A DNA stretch of 64,000 nt, taken from assembly GCA_035538795.1 (NCBI GenBank), contig DATLJS010000020.1, forward strand, positions 62,001 through 126,000. Direction: 5' to 3'. The notes beneath the pieces were generated by a model, which was not told the origin of the DNA, did not search any database, and was given only the letters and a program-made list of their open reading frames with translations. The translations under genes were made by a program, and so were the position numbers. This stretch comes from JAJZGK01 sp035538795. Lineage in GTDB: Bacteria > Pseudomonadota > Alphaproteobacteria > Rhodospirillales > Magnetospirillaceae. Positions 22,938-31,492 of this stretch are shown piece after piece. The number at the start of each line of letters is the position of its first letter. Position 1 is the stretch's first letter.

Positions 22938-24326
22938 CTAGCACACCACCGTCCGCCGCGCGGTGGCGTGCCCGACCCAGTCGCGGATGGTATCGACCAG
23001 TTCGGCGCGGCTGACGGCGTCCTGTTCGGCAAGGCTGCGGGTGGTTCCGGTCAGCCAATTGCGCTCCTCGTCGCTCAGATCCTTGGCGGTAACCACCACC
23101 AGGGGCAGATGCTGGCCGGGATGCTCGGTGGTCCGCAGCATGCGGATGAACTCGAAACCGTCCATACCGGGCATCATCAGATCCAAAAGGATCAGGTCGG
23201 GGCGACTGGCTTCCAACGCCTTCAGCCCCTCGAAACCGTTGGCGGCGCAGGCCACCAGCCAGCCGTCGCGCTCCAGCAGGCGCGAGAGGACGGAACGGGT
23301 GACATCCTCGTCCTCAACCACCAACAGGCGCGGCTGCCCCACGGCCGGGCGATGGTGGTTGACGGCTTCCAGCAAAGCCTCGAAGCGGAACGGCTTGGTG
23401 AGAAAATCCGAGGCCCGCAACAGATAGCCTTCGTCCTCTTCGCCGCTCAACGTCAGAACCACAACCGGAATGCGCCGCAGATTCTCGTGGGTCTTCAGGC
23501 GGCCGAGCAGCCCCCAGCCGTCCAGGCCGGGCGAAAGAACGTTGACCACGATCACATCCGGCACAATCTCCGCCGCCAGGTCGAAACCCTGTTCATGGTC
23601 GAAAGCGTGAATCAGGTGGTAGGCTCCCCGGCTGAGGGCTTCGCCCAGCAATTCATGAACGGCGGTATCGGCGTCCACCAGCAAGATCGTGCTAGAAGAC
23701 GCATCCGTGGGGAACGCCAAATCCTGAACGGCGTTCACGGCGGCATATGCCGAAGCAATATTCACCGGGGCGACGTTCACTGGGGAGACCGCACAGGGGA
23801 AGGCCTGCCGCCGCAGTTCGTCGCCGCGGAAGGCCAGCGCCGCCAGCGCCGCCAGCAGCTTGGCGAAAGACTGATCCTCGTCGCTCCAGGCACGGTTCGG
23901 CGTCCGGTCGGCAAAGGCCAGAACGGCGGTGAATTGCCCCTGCACCACCACCGGCCACTGCATCAGGGCGGAAAAGCCGTGCGCGGCCATGAACTGCGCC
24001 AGTTCAAGCGGCAAATCGGCGTCGCCTCTGCCATAGCATTGAGGCTGCGGCAAGCTGAGCCGGGCGAAGAGTTCCGGATGTTCGGCCTCAAGCAGCACCG
24101 GCCCCGGAACATGACCTCCGGAGGCTTCGTCGTACAGGCTGATGCAGCTCAGGGTCCGTGGCTGGGACGAAAACTGCCAAACGCTGCAACGAGCCGCTTC
24201 GAGCCCTTCGGCTCCGGTTTCCACCAAAGTCCGCAGGCTGGCGGCCAGTTGAAAGGACTGGAAGCCCTCTCCCGACAGCAAAGCCTCGATTGCCAGATCG
24301 TGTCGCCACCCGTTGCCGTCCGTCAC
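22938..24326 (-). CDS. GAF-receiver-receiver signalling protein
   Basis: 462 residues: a GAF-like domain (about 15-190; LRTLVETGAEGLEAARCSVWQF, FSALMQWPVVVQGQFTAVLAFADR), then two receiver domains (about 215-325 and 335-450). Receiver 1 looks dead as a phosphoacceptor: the aspartate site reads VVNVLSPGLDGW and the acidic pair VDAD is incomplete, though the LTKP lysine remains. Receiver 2 keeps the acceptor (ILLDLMMPGMDG) and acidic pocket (VVEDED) but lacks a clear conserved lysine. No output domain. The GTG at 24326 has a GGAG site; a longer start at 24413 is possible. Confidence 0.83.
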   Translation of the reverse strand: MTDGNGWRHDLAIEALLSGEGFQSFQLAASLRTLVETGAEGLEAARCSVWQFSSQPRTLSCISLYDEASGGHVPGPVLLEAEHPELFARLSLPQPQCYGRGDADLPLELAQFMAAHGFSALMQWPVVVQGQFTAVLAFADRTPNRAWSDEDQSFAKLLAALAALAFRGDELRRQAFPCAVSPVNVAPVNIASAYAAVNAVQDLAFPTDASSSTILLVDADTAVHELLGEALSRGAYHLIHAFDHEQGFDLAAEIVPDVIVVNVLSPGLDGWGLLGRLKTHENLRRIPVVVLTLSGEEDEGYLLRASDFLTKPFRFEALLEAVNHHRPAVGQPRLLVVEDEDVTRSVLSRLLERDGWLVACAANGFEGLKALEASRPDLILLDLMMPGMDGFEFIRMLRTTEHPGQHLPLVVVTAKDLSDEERNWLTGTTRSLAEQDAVSRAELVDTIRDWVGHATARRTVVC

Positions 24327-24419
24327 CTGTCTCGCTCCGTTTATCACGTTGATTGCCGGTGAACGTTCATAAGGTAAGCCGGGAACGGAAAAAATTCCAT
24401 CGGCGGAATGCAAGACAAC

Positions 24420-24451
24420 AAAAAGGGCCGGACGCGAGGTCCGGCCCTTTC
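24420..24451 (-). terminator. Terminator after the CoA-transferase gene
   Basis: Perfect 12-base stem AAAGGGCCGGAC (24422-24433) / GTCCGGCCCTTT (24439-24450); read on the minus strand it ends in a run of Ts (TTTTTGTTG). Confidence 0.85.
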
Positions 24452-24498
24452 AAAAGGAAGAGGGGAACGATTGCAGCGCCCCCTTCCCGGCTTTTGCT

Positions 24499-26010
24499 TT
24501 ATTCAGCGGCCTTTTTCAGACCCGGCAGCATGGTGCCTTCGCGACGGAAAGCCTCATGCCAGGAAAATGCCTTTTCCAGCACGTGCGGGGTATGGCCGCC
24601 GCGTCCCAGGGCTTCCTTGTAATAATCGCGCATGGCGTCCTGATACATCGGATGCACGCAATGCTCGATGATCAGAGGCGCGCGTTCGCGGGGAGCCAGA
24701 CCGCGCAGATCGGCCAGCCCCTGCTCGGTCACCAGGATGTCGACGTCGTGCTCGGTGTGGTCCACATGGCTGACCATGGGCACCACCGAGGAAATCTTGC
24801 CGTCCTTCGCGATGGACTTGGTGACGAAAACCGACATATAGGCATTGCGGGCGAAATCGCCCGAACCGCCGATGCCGTTCATCATGTGGGTGCCGCTGAC
24901 ATGCGTGGAATTGACGTTACCGAAAATGTCGAATTCCAAAGCCGTGTTGATGGCCATGATGCCCAGGCGGCGGACCACTTCCGGATGGTTGCTGATTTCC
25001 TGCGGACGCAGGATCAGGCGGTCCTTGTACTTCAGGATGTTGGGGAACACCTTCTCGGCGCAAGGCTTCGACAGAGTGATCGACGATCCCGAGGCGAAGG
25101 TCAGCTTGCCGGAATCGAACAGCTCGAAGGTGCTGTCCTGCAGCACTTCCGAATACATGGTCAGATCATGGAACGGGCTGTCGATGAAGCCGTGCAGAAC
25201 GGCGTTGGCGATGGAGCCGATGCCGGCCTGCAAGGGCGTCAGGCTGTTGCCCAGACGGCCCTGCTTGACTTCGTTCTTCAGGAATTCGACCAGATGGCCG
25301 GCGATCTGGCCGGTCTCGGCGTCCGGCGGCACGACGTTGGCCCAGCTGTCCTTCTTCTGCGACACCACGATGGCGGCGATCTTCGAGGCGTCGATCGGGA
25401 TGTAGGGCAAGCCGCAGCGGCTGGACGGCTGCACCACCGGAATCGGCTCGCGGTACGGACGGCGGGTCGGAATGTAGATGTCATGCATGCCGACCAGATT
25501 CTCGGTCTGGCTGATGTTCAGCTCGATGATGATCTTGTCGGCGAGAATAGCAAAGCTGGCCGAATTACCCACCGAGGTGGTGGGAATGATGCCGCCGTCT
25601 TCGGTGATCGCCACGGCTTCGACCACGGCGATGTCGATGGGAGCCATCTGGCGGGTGCGCAGCATCTCGACGGTTTCCGACAGATGCTGGTCGACGAACA
25701 TCACCTCGCCCTTGTTGATGGCGGTGCGCAGGACCGGATCGGCCTGGAAGGGAATGCGGCGCGACAGAACCTTGGCCTCGGTCAGGGTCTTGTCGATGTC
25801 GCTGCCCAGGCTGGCGCCGGTCATCAGGGTGATCTTCAGATTTTCGGTGGCGGCACGTTCGGCCAGCGCCATGGGAACGATCTTTGCGTCGCCGGCGCGG
25901 GTGAAGCCGCTCATACCGATGGTCATGCCGTCCTTGATCAACGCGGCGGCTTGCTCGGGGCTGCAGACCTTGCCCAGCAGTGTCTTCAGGCGGATACGAT
26001 CGCTATACAT
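24499..26010 (-). CDS. Acetyl-CoA hydrolase/transferase family, likely succinate CoA-transferase
   Basis: 503 residues. The family opening SPEQAAALIKDGMTIGMSGFTRAGDAKIVPMALAER and the blocks GIGSIANAVLHG, LTMYSEVLQDS (expected catalytic glutamate), TFASGSSITLS and GIGGSGDFARNAYMSVFV fit the group containing AarC and YgfH, which move CoA between succinyl-CoA and acetate or propionate. In alphaproteobacteria it commonly serves acetate activation or a modified TCA cycle. Monocistronic, with its own terminator. The exact acyl pair cannot be read from sequence. Confidence 0.87.
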   Translation of the reverse strand: MYSDRIRLKTLLGKVCSPEQAAALIKDGMTIGMSGFTRAGDAKIVPMALAERAATENLKITLMTGASLGSDIDKTLTEAKVLSRRIPFQADPVLRTAINKGEVMFVDQHLSETVEMLRTRQMAPIDIAVVEAVAITEDGGIIPTTSVGNSASFAILADKIIIELNISQTENLVGMHDIYIPTRRPYREPIPVVQPSSRCGLPYIPIDASKIAAIVVSQKKDSWANVVPPDAETGQIAGHLVEFLKNEVKQGRLGNSLTPLQAGIGSIANAVLHGFIDSPFHDLTMYSEVLQDSTFELFDSGKLTFASGSSITLSKPCAEKVFPNILKYKDRLILRPQEISNHPEVVRRLGIMAINTALEFDIFGNVNSTHVSGTHMMNGIGGSGDFARNAYMSVFVTKSIAKDGKISSVVPMVSHVDHTEHDVDILVTEQGLADLRGLAPRERAPLIIEHCVHPMYQDAMRDYYKEALGRGGHTPHVLEKAFSWHEAFRREGTMLPGLKKAAE

Positions 26011-26190
26011 CGGCGGTTGGACCTTTCCCGTGATTAAATTTATTTTGTGACCGCCCTGTCGGAGCGGCCCGTAGGCTAAGTACCATAATGGGTACGGGAA
26101 TAGGTGCGCTGATCGCTCATGGCGGGCGGCGCAATGGGCGCTTGCTTGTGCGCCGCACCCAAAACTATATTAGAAAGTTACGCCTTTTCC

Positions 26191-26571
26191 TCAGGCGACT
26201 TTCATATCCCGCAAGAAGCGGCAAGCCTCTGCGTAATTTTCCGCAAGGGCTTCCTTGGCTTTTCCAGCCAAGATCAGGCTTCCGTCGCGACAATCGCATT
26301 CGACGGCGAAACAGAGCCGCGACAGCCGGGTCAGGCCCAGGCTGGCGGCGGCGCTCTTCAGGCTGTGGACTTCCCGCTGGGCAGAGACGGCATCCCCTCC
26401 GGCCAGGGCGACATCCAGGCGCGACAGGTTCTCTACACCAGAGGTTTCAAATTCCTGCACCAGCTCGGTGACCATCTCGTCGCCCAACAGGCTCCGCAGC
26501 TGGTCCACCGGCTCCGGATCGAAGAACGGCAGGGCCAAGGCATCGGCGAAAGCGGTTTCGGCGGACGGCAT
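26191..26571 (-). CDS. Stand-alone HPt phosphotransfer protein
   Basis: 126 residues forming a four-helix HPt domain. The phosphohistidine motif is REVHSLKSAAASLGLTRLSRLC near residue 67. These proteins pass phosphate between a hybrid kinase receiver and a response regulator. No kinase or regulator is directly adjacent, but a hybrid kinase without its own HPt domain lies at 35.5-38.4 kb and several receivers are in the window; any pairing is a guess. ATG at 26571. Confidence 0.85.
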   Translation of the reverse strand: MPSAETAFADALALPFFDPEPVDQLRSLLGDEMVTELVQEFETSGVENLSRLDVALAGGDAVSAQREVHSLKSAAASLGLTRLSRLCFAVECDCRDGSLILAGKAKEALAENYAEACRFLRDMKVA

Positions 26572-26719
26572 AACCTTAGGACTCCCAATGCCTTCTTGTT
26601 ATATGACGTCTAGAATGACTCCTCTTCGCCGCCATGCCAAGAACCAATGAAACCTTGGAGGAAAAGCCGTCCGCGCAGAGGTGTTTAATACGGGAGCATC
26701 GGCGTTTCTAACCTTAGGA
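26571..26719. repeat. Direct 11-base repeat TAACCTTAGGA
   Basis: Copies at 26571-26581 and 26709-26719, in the 285-base gap between the HPt gene and the divergent M23 peptidase gene. The first copy covers the HPt ribosome site region. The gap also has an 8-C run at 26740-26747 and otherwise no ORF I believe in. Confidence 0.45.
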
Positions 26720-26856
26720 TAAATTTTGGGCTTCAAATACCCCCCCCGAACGGGCTAACGTGTCGCTTCCCCGGACGGCGCGGCCGCCTGCTTGGCTGGC
26801 GCGGAAACCGACGGGGCGGACGTCCGACGCCGCGGAAAGTTCTTGGGGGCTTTCCC

Positions 26857-28212
26857 ATGCGGCGAAACTCTGGCGTTTCTGGCATCCGACGGTACAAACA
26901 GGGGGCGCAAAGGGTGGCCTTTTTCCGGTTGATCGCGGCAAAGACAACGAAAGTCTGGGCAACGCTCCATCGCGCGTTCCCGGAACGCCAGATTCTCATT
27001 CGGGATCATGGCCGGGTTCATTGCTTCACTCTGGGCACCGTCCATCAACTGGGCGTGGTCGGCGTGGTCGCCGGCTGCGTGCTGTGGGCTTTGCTGGCGA
27101 CGGCCGCCTATGTGGACAAGGCCGCCACCCTGGCCGCCCGCGAAACCGAGATCACCCGTCAGGTCAGCGAACTCAACGGCATCAAGGGCGATTATCAGGC
27201 CGCCTTCAGCCGGCTGGACGAGTTCAAGGGCACCTTCACCAGCATCACTTGCGAAATTTCCGACATTCAGGACAGCCTGCTGCGCATCGCCCAACGCAAT
27301 GCCGAGCCGTCGAAGCGCAGCGCCCCCGACCTGCCCAAGCTGAACCCCGACGCCGGTTCGGGCTGTCGTTCGTCCTTGAAGGCCGAAACCGTCGCCGCGA
27401 AACCGAGCAGCTCCCCCGATACCGACCGCATCGTCGGCAGCCTGCCCGCCCCCGGCGCCGAACAGGAAGTGCTGAAGAAAAAAGTCGACGAATTGCAGGA
27501 AGGCCTGGAAAAGCTGAAAGCCAGCCACGGCGCCTTCCTTGAACATTCTGCCGACATCACCGCCAACCGTTACGGTTCGCTGGCCAAAACCCTGGCCAAG
27601 GTCGGCGTCGACGCCCAGTCGCTGGTGGAGGCCGAGGCCAGCCGTCACGACCGTTCCGGCGAAAAGGAACTCTATGGCCGCGGCGGCCCCTTCATCGCCG
27701 CCCGCTTCGACAGTTCCGGCGGCATGATGGCGACGCCGGTGGCCCTGTTCAACGACCGCGCCGCCCGCCTGGACAACCTGACCCTGGCCCTGAAGGCCGT
27801 GCCCCTGGCCGAACCCTTGCAGGATTACGAGATCACCAGCCCTTTCGGCGCCCGCAATGATCCCATCAACGCCATGAGCGGCATCCACGAAGGCGTCGAC
27901 ATGGGCGCCCCCCTGGGCACACCCGTCACCGCCACCGGCGACGGCCGGGTGGTCACCGCCGGATGGGGCGACCGTTACGGCTATCTGGTTGAAATCGACC
28001 ATGGCATGGGGATTCACACCCGCTATGCTCATCTGTCGCGGGTGCTGGTCGCCGTCGGCGACCGCGTCAGCCGCGGCAAGCCCATCGGGCTTTTAGGCGA
28101 AACCGGGCGCACCACCGGCCCGCACCTGCATTACGAGGTGCGTGTCGACGGCGATCCCACCAATCCCATGAAGTTCATCACGGCAGGGCAAGATGTTCTC
28201 AAAATCCAATAA
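26857..28212 (+). CDS. M23 (LytM) family peptidoglycan endopeptidase, LmdC-like
   Basis: 451 residues. A cytoplasmic N-terminal part, one membrane helix near residues 63-85 (LGVVGVVAGCVLWALLATAAYV), a periplasmic coiled coil (about 88-135 and 205-235), then a C-terminal M23 domain. Zinc ligands are visible in GIHEGVDMGAP (H and D), and in GPHLHYEVRVDG (HLH). Such enzymes cut stem-peptide crosslinks. The downstream bactofilin start overlaps its end by 20 bases; M23-bactofilin operons are known in alphaproteobacteria, where the two shape the cell. The N terminus before the helix is unusually long, so the start is uncertain. Confidence 0.87.
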   Translation: MRRNSGVSGIRRYKQGAQRVAFFRLIAAKTTKVWATLHRAFPERQILIRDHGRVHCFTLGTVHQLGVVGVVAGCVLWALLATAAYVDKAATLAARETEITRQVSELNGIKGDYQAAFSRLDEFKGTFTSITCEISDIQDSLLRIAQRNAEPSKRSAPDLPKLNPDAGSGCRSSLKAETVAAKPSSSPDTDRIVGSLPAPGAEQEVLKKKVDELQEGLEKLKASHGAFLEHSADITANRYGSLAKTLAKVGVDAQSLVEAEASRHDRSGEKELYGRGGPFIAARFDSSGGMMATPVALFNDRAARLDNLTLALKAVPLAEPLQDYEITSPFGARNDPINAMSGIHEGVDMGAPLGTPVTATGDGRVVTAGWGDRYGYLVEIDHGMGIHTRYAHLSRVLVAVGDRVSRGKPIGLLGETGRTTGPHLHYEVRVDGDPTNPMKFITAGQDVLKIQ

Positions 28213-28705
28213 GGCCAATGCCGGGCGCGAACGGCGTACCTCTCCGTCGATCATCGGCGCCGACTGCACCATCACCGGCGACATCCTCAGCCAAGGCGAG
28301 GTGCATGTAGACGGCCGTGTCGACGGCGACGTCCGCTGCGACATGCTGGTGGTCGGCCCCAGCGGCACCATCACCGGCGAAATCAGCGCCGAACTAGTGC
28401 GGGTTCTCGGCAGCGTCACCGGCCAGATCAAAGCCCGCGCCGTCGAACTGGCCAAAAGCGCCCATGTGGTCGGCGACATCACCCACGAAAGCCTGTCCAT
28501 CGAGGCCGGCGCCTTCGTCGAAGGCCGCTTCGACCGGCTGGCCGAGCAGAAGGCTCTGCCCAGCGGCGACCGCAATGCCGCCGGCCAAGCCTTGCTGAGT
28601 TCGCCCGCCGAAACCAAGGACGAAATTAAGAAAGAGGAAAAGCCCGAGGAAACCTCGGCCGCCTCGGAAATCGCTCCGACAGAAATCTCCGCCGCGACCG
28701 CCTGA
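28193..28705 (+). CDS. bacA: Bactofilin (polymer-forming cytoskeletal protein)
   Basis: 170 residues. The core (about 18-110) is the right-handed beta-helix DUF583 repeat, seen as IIGADCTITGDILSQGEVHVDGRVDGDVRCDMLVVGPSGTITGEI and later GQIKARAVELAKSAHVVGDITHESLSIEAGAFVEGRF. The tail is acidic, lysine-rich and probably disordered. Bactofilins polymerise without nucleotide and place cell-wall enzymes. Coupled to the M23 peptidase gene, which is a likely functional partner. Confidence 0.93.
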   Translation: MFSKSNKANAGRERRTSPSIIGADCTITGDILSQGEVHVDGRVDGDVRCDMLVVGPSGTITGEISAELVRVLGSVTGQIKARAVELAKSAHVVGDITHESLSIEAGAFVEGRFDRLAEQKALPSGDRNAAGQALLSSPAETKDEIKKEEKPEETSAASEIAPTEISAATA

Positions 28706-28733
28706 TTTCCGGCGGCGGCAAAGCCGGAAACAC

Positions 28734-28767
28734 AACGGGCCGCTCCGATCCCGGAGCGGCCCGTTTC
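28734..28767. terminator. Terminator between bactofilin and the convergent chemoreceptor
   Basis: Perfect 14-base stem AACGGGCCGCTCCG (28734-28747) / CGGAGCGGCCCGTT (28752-28765) followed by TC. It can act for the plus-strand bactofilin operon and perhaps for the minus-strand receptor gene. Confidence 0.75.
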
Positions 28768-28802
28768 ATTTGCCGGCTTGCTTGCGGGCCTTGCCCTTGC
28801 CC

Positions 28803-30731
28803 TTACACCGCCAGCTTCTGAGCCGCCGCCTTGTCGGCGAACTCCAGATGCAACTGGTCGCCGGTCCGGCCGCGCACCCGGGCCTGAAGGCTTTGTCCCG
28901 ACAGATTGACCGTGACGGCGGCGCCGTCGCTGACCCCTGAAACCGCGCCGTTGACCGAGCATCCGCCCGCCGACAGATTGACCAGACGGCAGCTTTGACC
29001 GTTGATTTCGGCGGTCAAAGCGACGGGACGGCGAGGGTCGAGACGGCGGTTTCCGGCGTGGCTTTCCCGCAAGGTGCGGATCAGATTCAGGCGGAAGGCC
29101 GACAAATCCGAAGCCACCCGCGTCACGTTATCCGACAGATGGTGCGCCTTGTCGCCGGTGGCGCTGGCGCGTCCACGCACATCCTCGATGGTCTGGCTGG
29201 CCTGGGCGGTGCCGTTGGCGGCCAGCCTGGCGGCCTGGCTGATTTGCAGAGTCGCCGCCGTCTGCTGCTCGACGGCGGAAGACACCGCCGAGGTGATTTC
29301 GTTCAGTTCGCCGATGACGTCGGAAATTTCGTGGATAGCTTCGACGGCGCCGCGGGTAGCGTCCTGAATCGCCGACACCTGCGAGGTGATGTCGCCGGTG
29401 GCCCGCGCCGTCTGGCTGGCCAGATGCTTGACCTCGTTGGCCACCACAGCGAAACCCTTTCCGGCTTCGCCGGCGCGGGCTGCCTCGATAGTGGCGTTCA
29501 GCGCCAGCAGGTTGGTTTGCCCGGCGATTTCGTTGATCAGGCCGATGACGTCGCCGATATGGGTGGCGGCCTCGGACAGGCTGGCCACCATAGCGTCGGT
29601 CCGTTCGGCATCGGCGGCGGCCGTGGCGGCGACACGGGCGGCTCTGGCCACTTGAGTCGCCACCTCCGAAATGGCTCCCGACATCTGGTCGGCGGCGGCG
29701 GCCACGGTCTGCACGTTGCCCGACGCCTCGCTGGAGGCGCGAGTGGCGTCCTCGCTTTGGCCCATCACCTCTTCCGAGGCGGCGCACATGTCCGCCGCCA
29801 TGCCCAGCATGTCCTGGGTCCGCCGCAAGACGTCGGCGATGGTCCGCTGCAACTCCTCGTCGACGGAATCGGTCATCGACAGCATTTCCGTCTTCTGACG
29901 CTTCTTCGCCTCGTTCTCCTCGGCTTCGCGGCGGCTGGACATGTCCGCCAGTTCACGGGCGTTGGTGCGAAACACCAGCAGCGTCTGGGCCATGCGTCCC
30001 AGTTCGTCGCGGCGGCCCTGAAGGGGAATGTCGGATTGCAGATCGCCTTCGGCCAAGGCGCGCATGCCGTGGGTCAATTGATCCATGGGCAGCACGGTGC
30101 TGCGCCACAGCCAGATGAACAGCAGCACCGCGAACAGCGAAGCGCCGCCCCCCAGCCCCAGCAGAACCACGGCCGAACGCATGAACAAGGTGTCGATGTC
30201 GTCCACATAGATGCCCGAGCCGACGGTCAGGCTCCAGGGCGTGAAGCCGCGGACGAAGGACAGTTTTGGCACCGGCTGCTCGTTGCCCGGACGCGGCCAG
30301 ACATAGGAGACGAAACCGCCGTCCGCCGTTTTGGCCACATCGACCATTTCCTTGAAGAACAGCTTGCCGGCCTTGTCGGGCACGTCGGTCATGTCCTTGC
30401 CGACCAGGGCGGCGTTGATGGGATGCATCACCATCACGCCGACGCCGTCGAGCACGAAGAAATATTCGTTGTTGCCGTATCGCATGTCGGCGATGGCGGC
30501 CAAAGCCTGGGTCCGCGCCTCGTCCTGAGACAAGGCTCCCTGGGCGGCCAGCTTCTGATAATGCCCCATCACCGACAGGGCGTTTTCCACCACCGAGCGG
30601 GTGGAGGCTTGGCGATCCTCAACAATGCTGGCGCGGAGCAGCCACAAGGCGGCGCCACAAACCAGCACGCCGCCAAAGACACAGGCGACGATGATGACGA
30701 AAAGCTTTTTGGCGAAACTCAAATTAACCAT
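28803..30731 (-). CDS. Chemoreceptor with Cache, HAMP, MCP and C-terminal PilZ domains
   Basis: 642 residues. Membrane helix 1 (about 9-30), a periplasmic single Cache_2-like domain (about 33-185; NNEYFFVLDGVGVMVMHPINAALVGKDMTD, SYVWPRPG), helix 2 (about 188-212), HAMP, and a complete signalling tip (IAGQTNLLALNATIEAARAGEAGKGFAVVANEVKHLA). The last 80 residues are a PilZ domain with RxxxR (RRLDPRR) and NxSxxG (LVNLSAGG), so c-di-GMP probably modulates the receptor. Cache_2 ligands are usually small organic acids. Monocistronic; converges on bactofilin. Confidence 0.92.
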   Translation of the reverse strand: MVNLSFAKKLFVIIVACVFGGVLVCGAALWLLRASIVEDRQASTRSVVENALSVMGHYQKLAAQGALSQDEARTQALAAIADMRYGNNEYFFVLDGVGVMVMHPINAALVGKDMTDVPDKAGKLFFKEMVDVAKTADGGFVSYVWPRPGNEQPVPKLSFVRGFTPWSLTVGSGIYVDDIDTLFMRSAVVLLGLGGGASLFAVLLFIWLWRSTVLPMDQLTHGMRALAEGDLQSDIPLQGRRDELGRMAQTLLVFRTNARELADMSSRREAEENEAKKRQKTEMLSMTDSVDEELQRTIADVLRRTQDMLGMAADMCAASEEVMGQSEDATRASSEASGNVQTVAAAADQMSGAISEVATQVARAARVAATAAADAERTDAMVASLSEAATHIGDVIGLINEIAGQTNLLALNATIEAARAGEAGKGFAVVANEVKHLASQTARATGDITSQVSAIQDATRGAVEAIHEISDVIGELNEITSAVSSAVEQQTAATLQISQAARLAANGTAQASQTIEDVRGRASATGDKAHHLSDNVTRVASDLSAFRLNLIRTLRESHAGNRRLDPRRPVALTAEINGQSCRLVNLSAGGCSVNGAVSGVSDGAAVTVNLSGQSLQARVRGRTGDQLHLEFADKAAAQKLAV

Positions 30732-30810
30732 GATAAACGCCCCCTGTACCCTCGTCTCCCCACCAGGAAAGAGGTGCGCGATAATGATTTAAACCCTATA
30801 TTGCGGTGCT

Positions 30811-30843
30811 CTTCAGAGTCGAGAGGGGATCGACTCTTTGAAG
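30811..30843 (+). promoter_or_regulatory. Leader hairpin before the TerC/YjbE gene
   Basis: AGAGTCGA (30815-30822) / TCGACTCT (30830-30837), extended by CTTC/GAAG across a two-base bulge. It lies 21 bases before the chosen GTG and next to the ribosome site. There is no T-run, so it is not an intrinsic terminator; I do not see the yybP-ykoY manganese riboswitch consensus. Confidence 0.4.
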
Positions 30844-30864
30844 TCCGTTTGGAGAATATTTTCA

Positions 30865-31470
30865 GTGCCAGACATCACTTTCGGCCTTTCCGAACTGATC
30901 GCCTTCCTCACCGTCGTGGCCATCGACATCGCTTTGGCCGGCGACAACGCCCTGGTGGTAGGCATGGCCGCCGCCGGACTGCCGGTGGCGCAGCGGCGCA
31001 AAGCCATCCTTTCGGGCATCGTTCTTGCCGCCGTCATGCGCATTCTTTTCGCCCTGGTGGCGGTGCAGTTGCTGCAAATCGTCGGGTTGACGGTCGCCGG
31101 CGGCGTGCTGCTGCTGTGGGTGTCGTGGAAATTGTGGCGCGAAATCCGCAGCCAGCAGCATGACCAGCACGACAAGAGCGGGACCGCCGCCAAGACGCTG
31201 GGGCAAGCCGTTCTGCAAATCGCCGTGGCCGACGTCTCCATGTCGCTGGACAACGTTCTGGCGGTGGCCGGCGCCGCCCGCGACCATATGTGGGTTCTGG
31301 TCATGGGGCTGGGGCTGTCGGTGGCCCTGATGGGCCTGGCGGCGTCGCTGGTGGCCCGGCTGATCGAGCGCTACCGCTGGATCGCCTATCTCGGTCTGCT
31401 GATCATTCTTTACGTTTCTCTTTCGATGATCTGGGACGGCACCCACGAGGTGATCGAGCATCTGTCCTAA
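30865..31470 (+). CDS. TerC-family membrane protein, YjbE type
   Basis: 201 residues, about seven membrane helices. Two inverted-repeat acidic motifs mark the family: VAIDIALAGDNALVVGMAAAGLP in helix 1 and VADVSMSLDNVLAVAGAA in helix 4. YjbE/TerC proteins are linked to manganese or other metal export, often at metalation of secreted enzymes. I chose the GTG at 30865 with a TTTGGAGA site; a TTG nine codons upstream is the alternative. Next gene downstream on the same strand, after 22 bases, is the giant TPR protein. Confidence 0.88.
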   Translation: MPDITFGLSELIAFLTVVAIDIALAGDNALVVGMAAAGLPVAQRRKAILSGIVLAAVMRILFALVAVQLLQIVGLTVAGGVLLLWVSWKLWREIRSQQHDQHDKSGTAAKTLGQAVLQIAVADVSMSLDNVLAVAGAARDHMWVLVMGLGLSVALMGLAASLVARLIERYRWIAYLGLLIILYVSLSMIWDGTHEVIEHLS

Positions 31471-31492
31471 TCCGTCTCCTCAAGGCCCGACC

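Noticed and set aside
26740..26747. Phase-variable poly-C tract for the M23 gene
   Set aside because: It is outside the coding frame, 110 bases before the ATG; slipping would not switch the frame of the gene.
30781..30864. yybP-ykoY manganese riboswitch before the YjbE gene
   Set aside because: I could not find the conserved loop sequences; only a simple hairpin is present.
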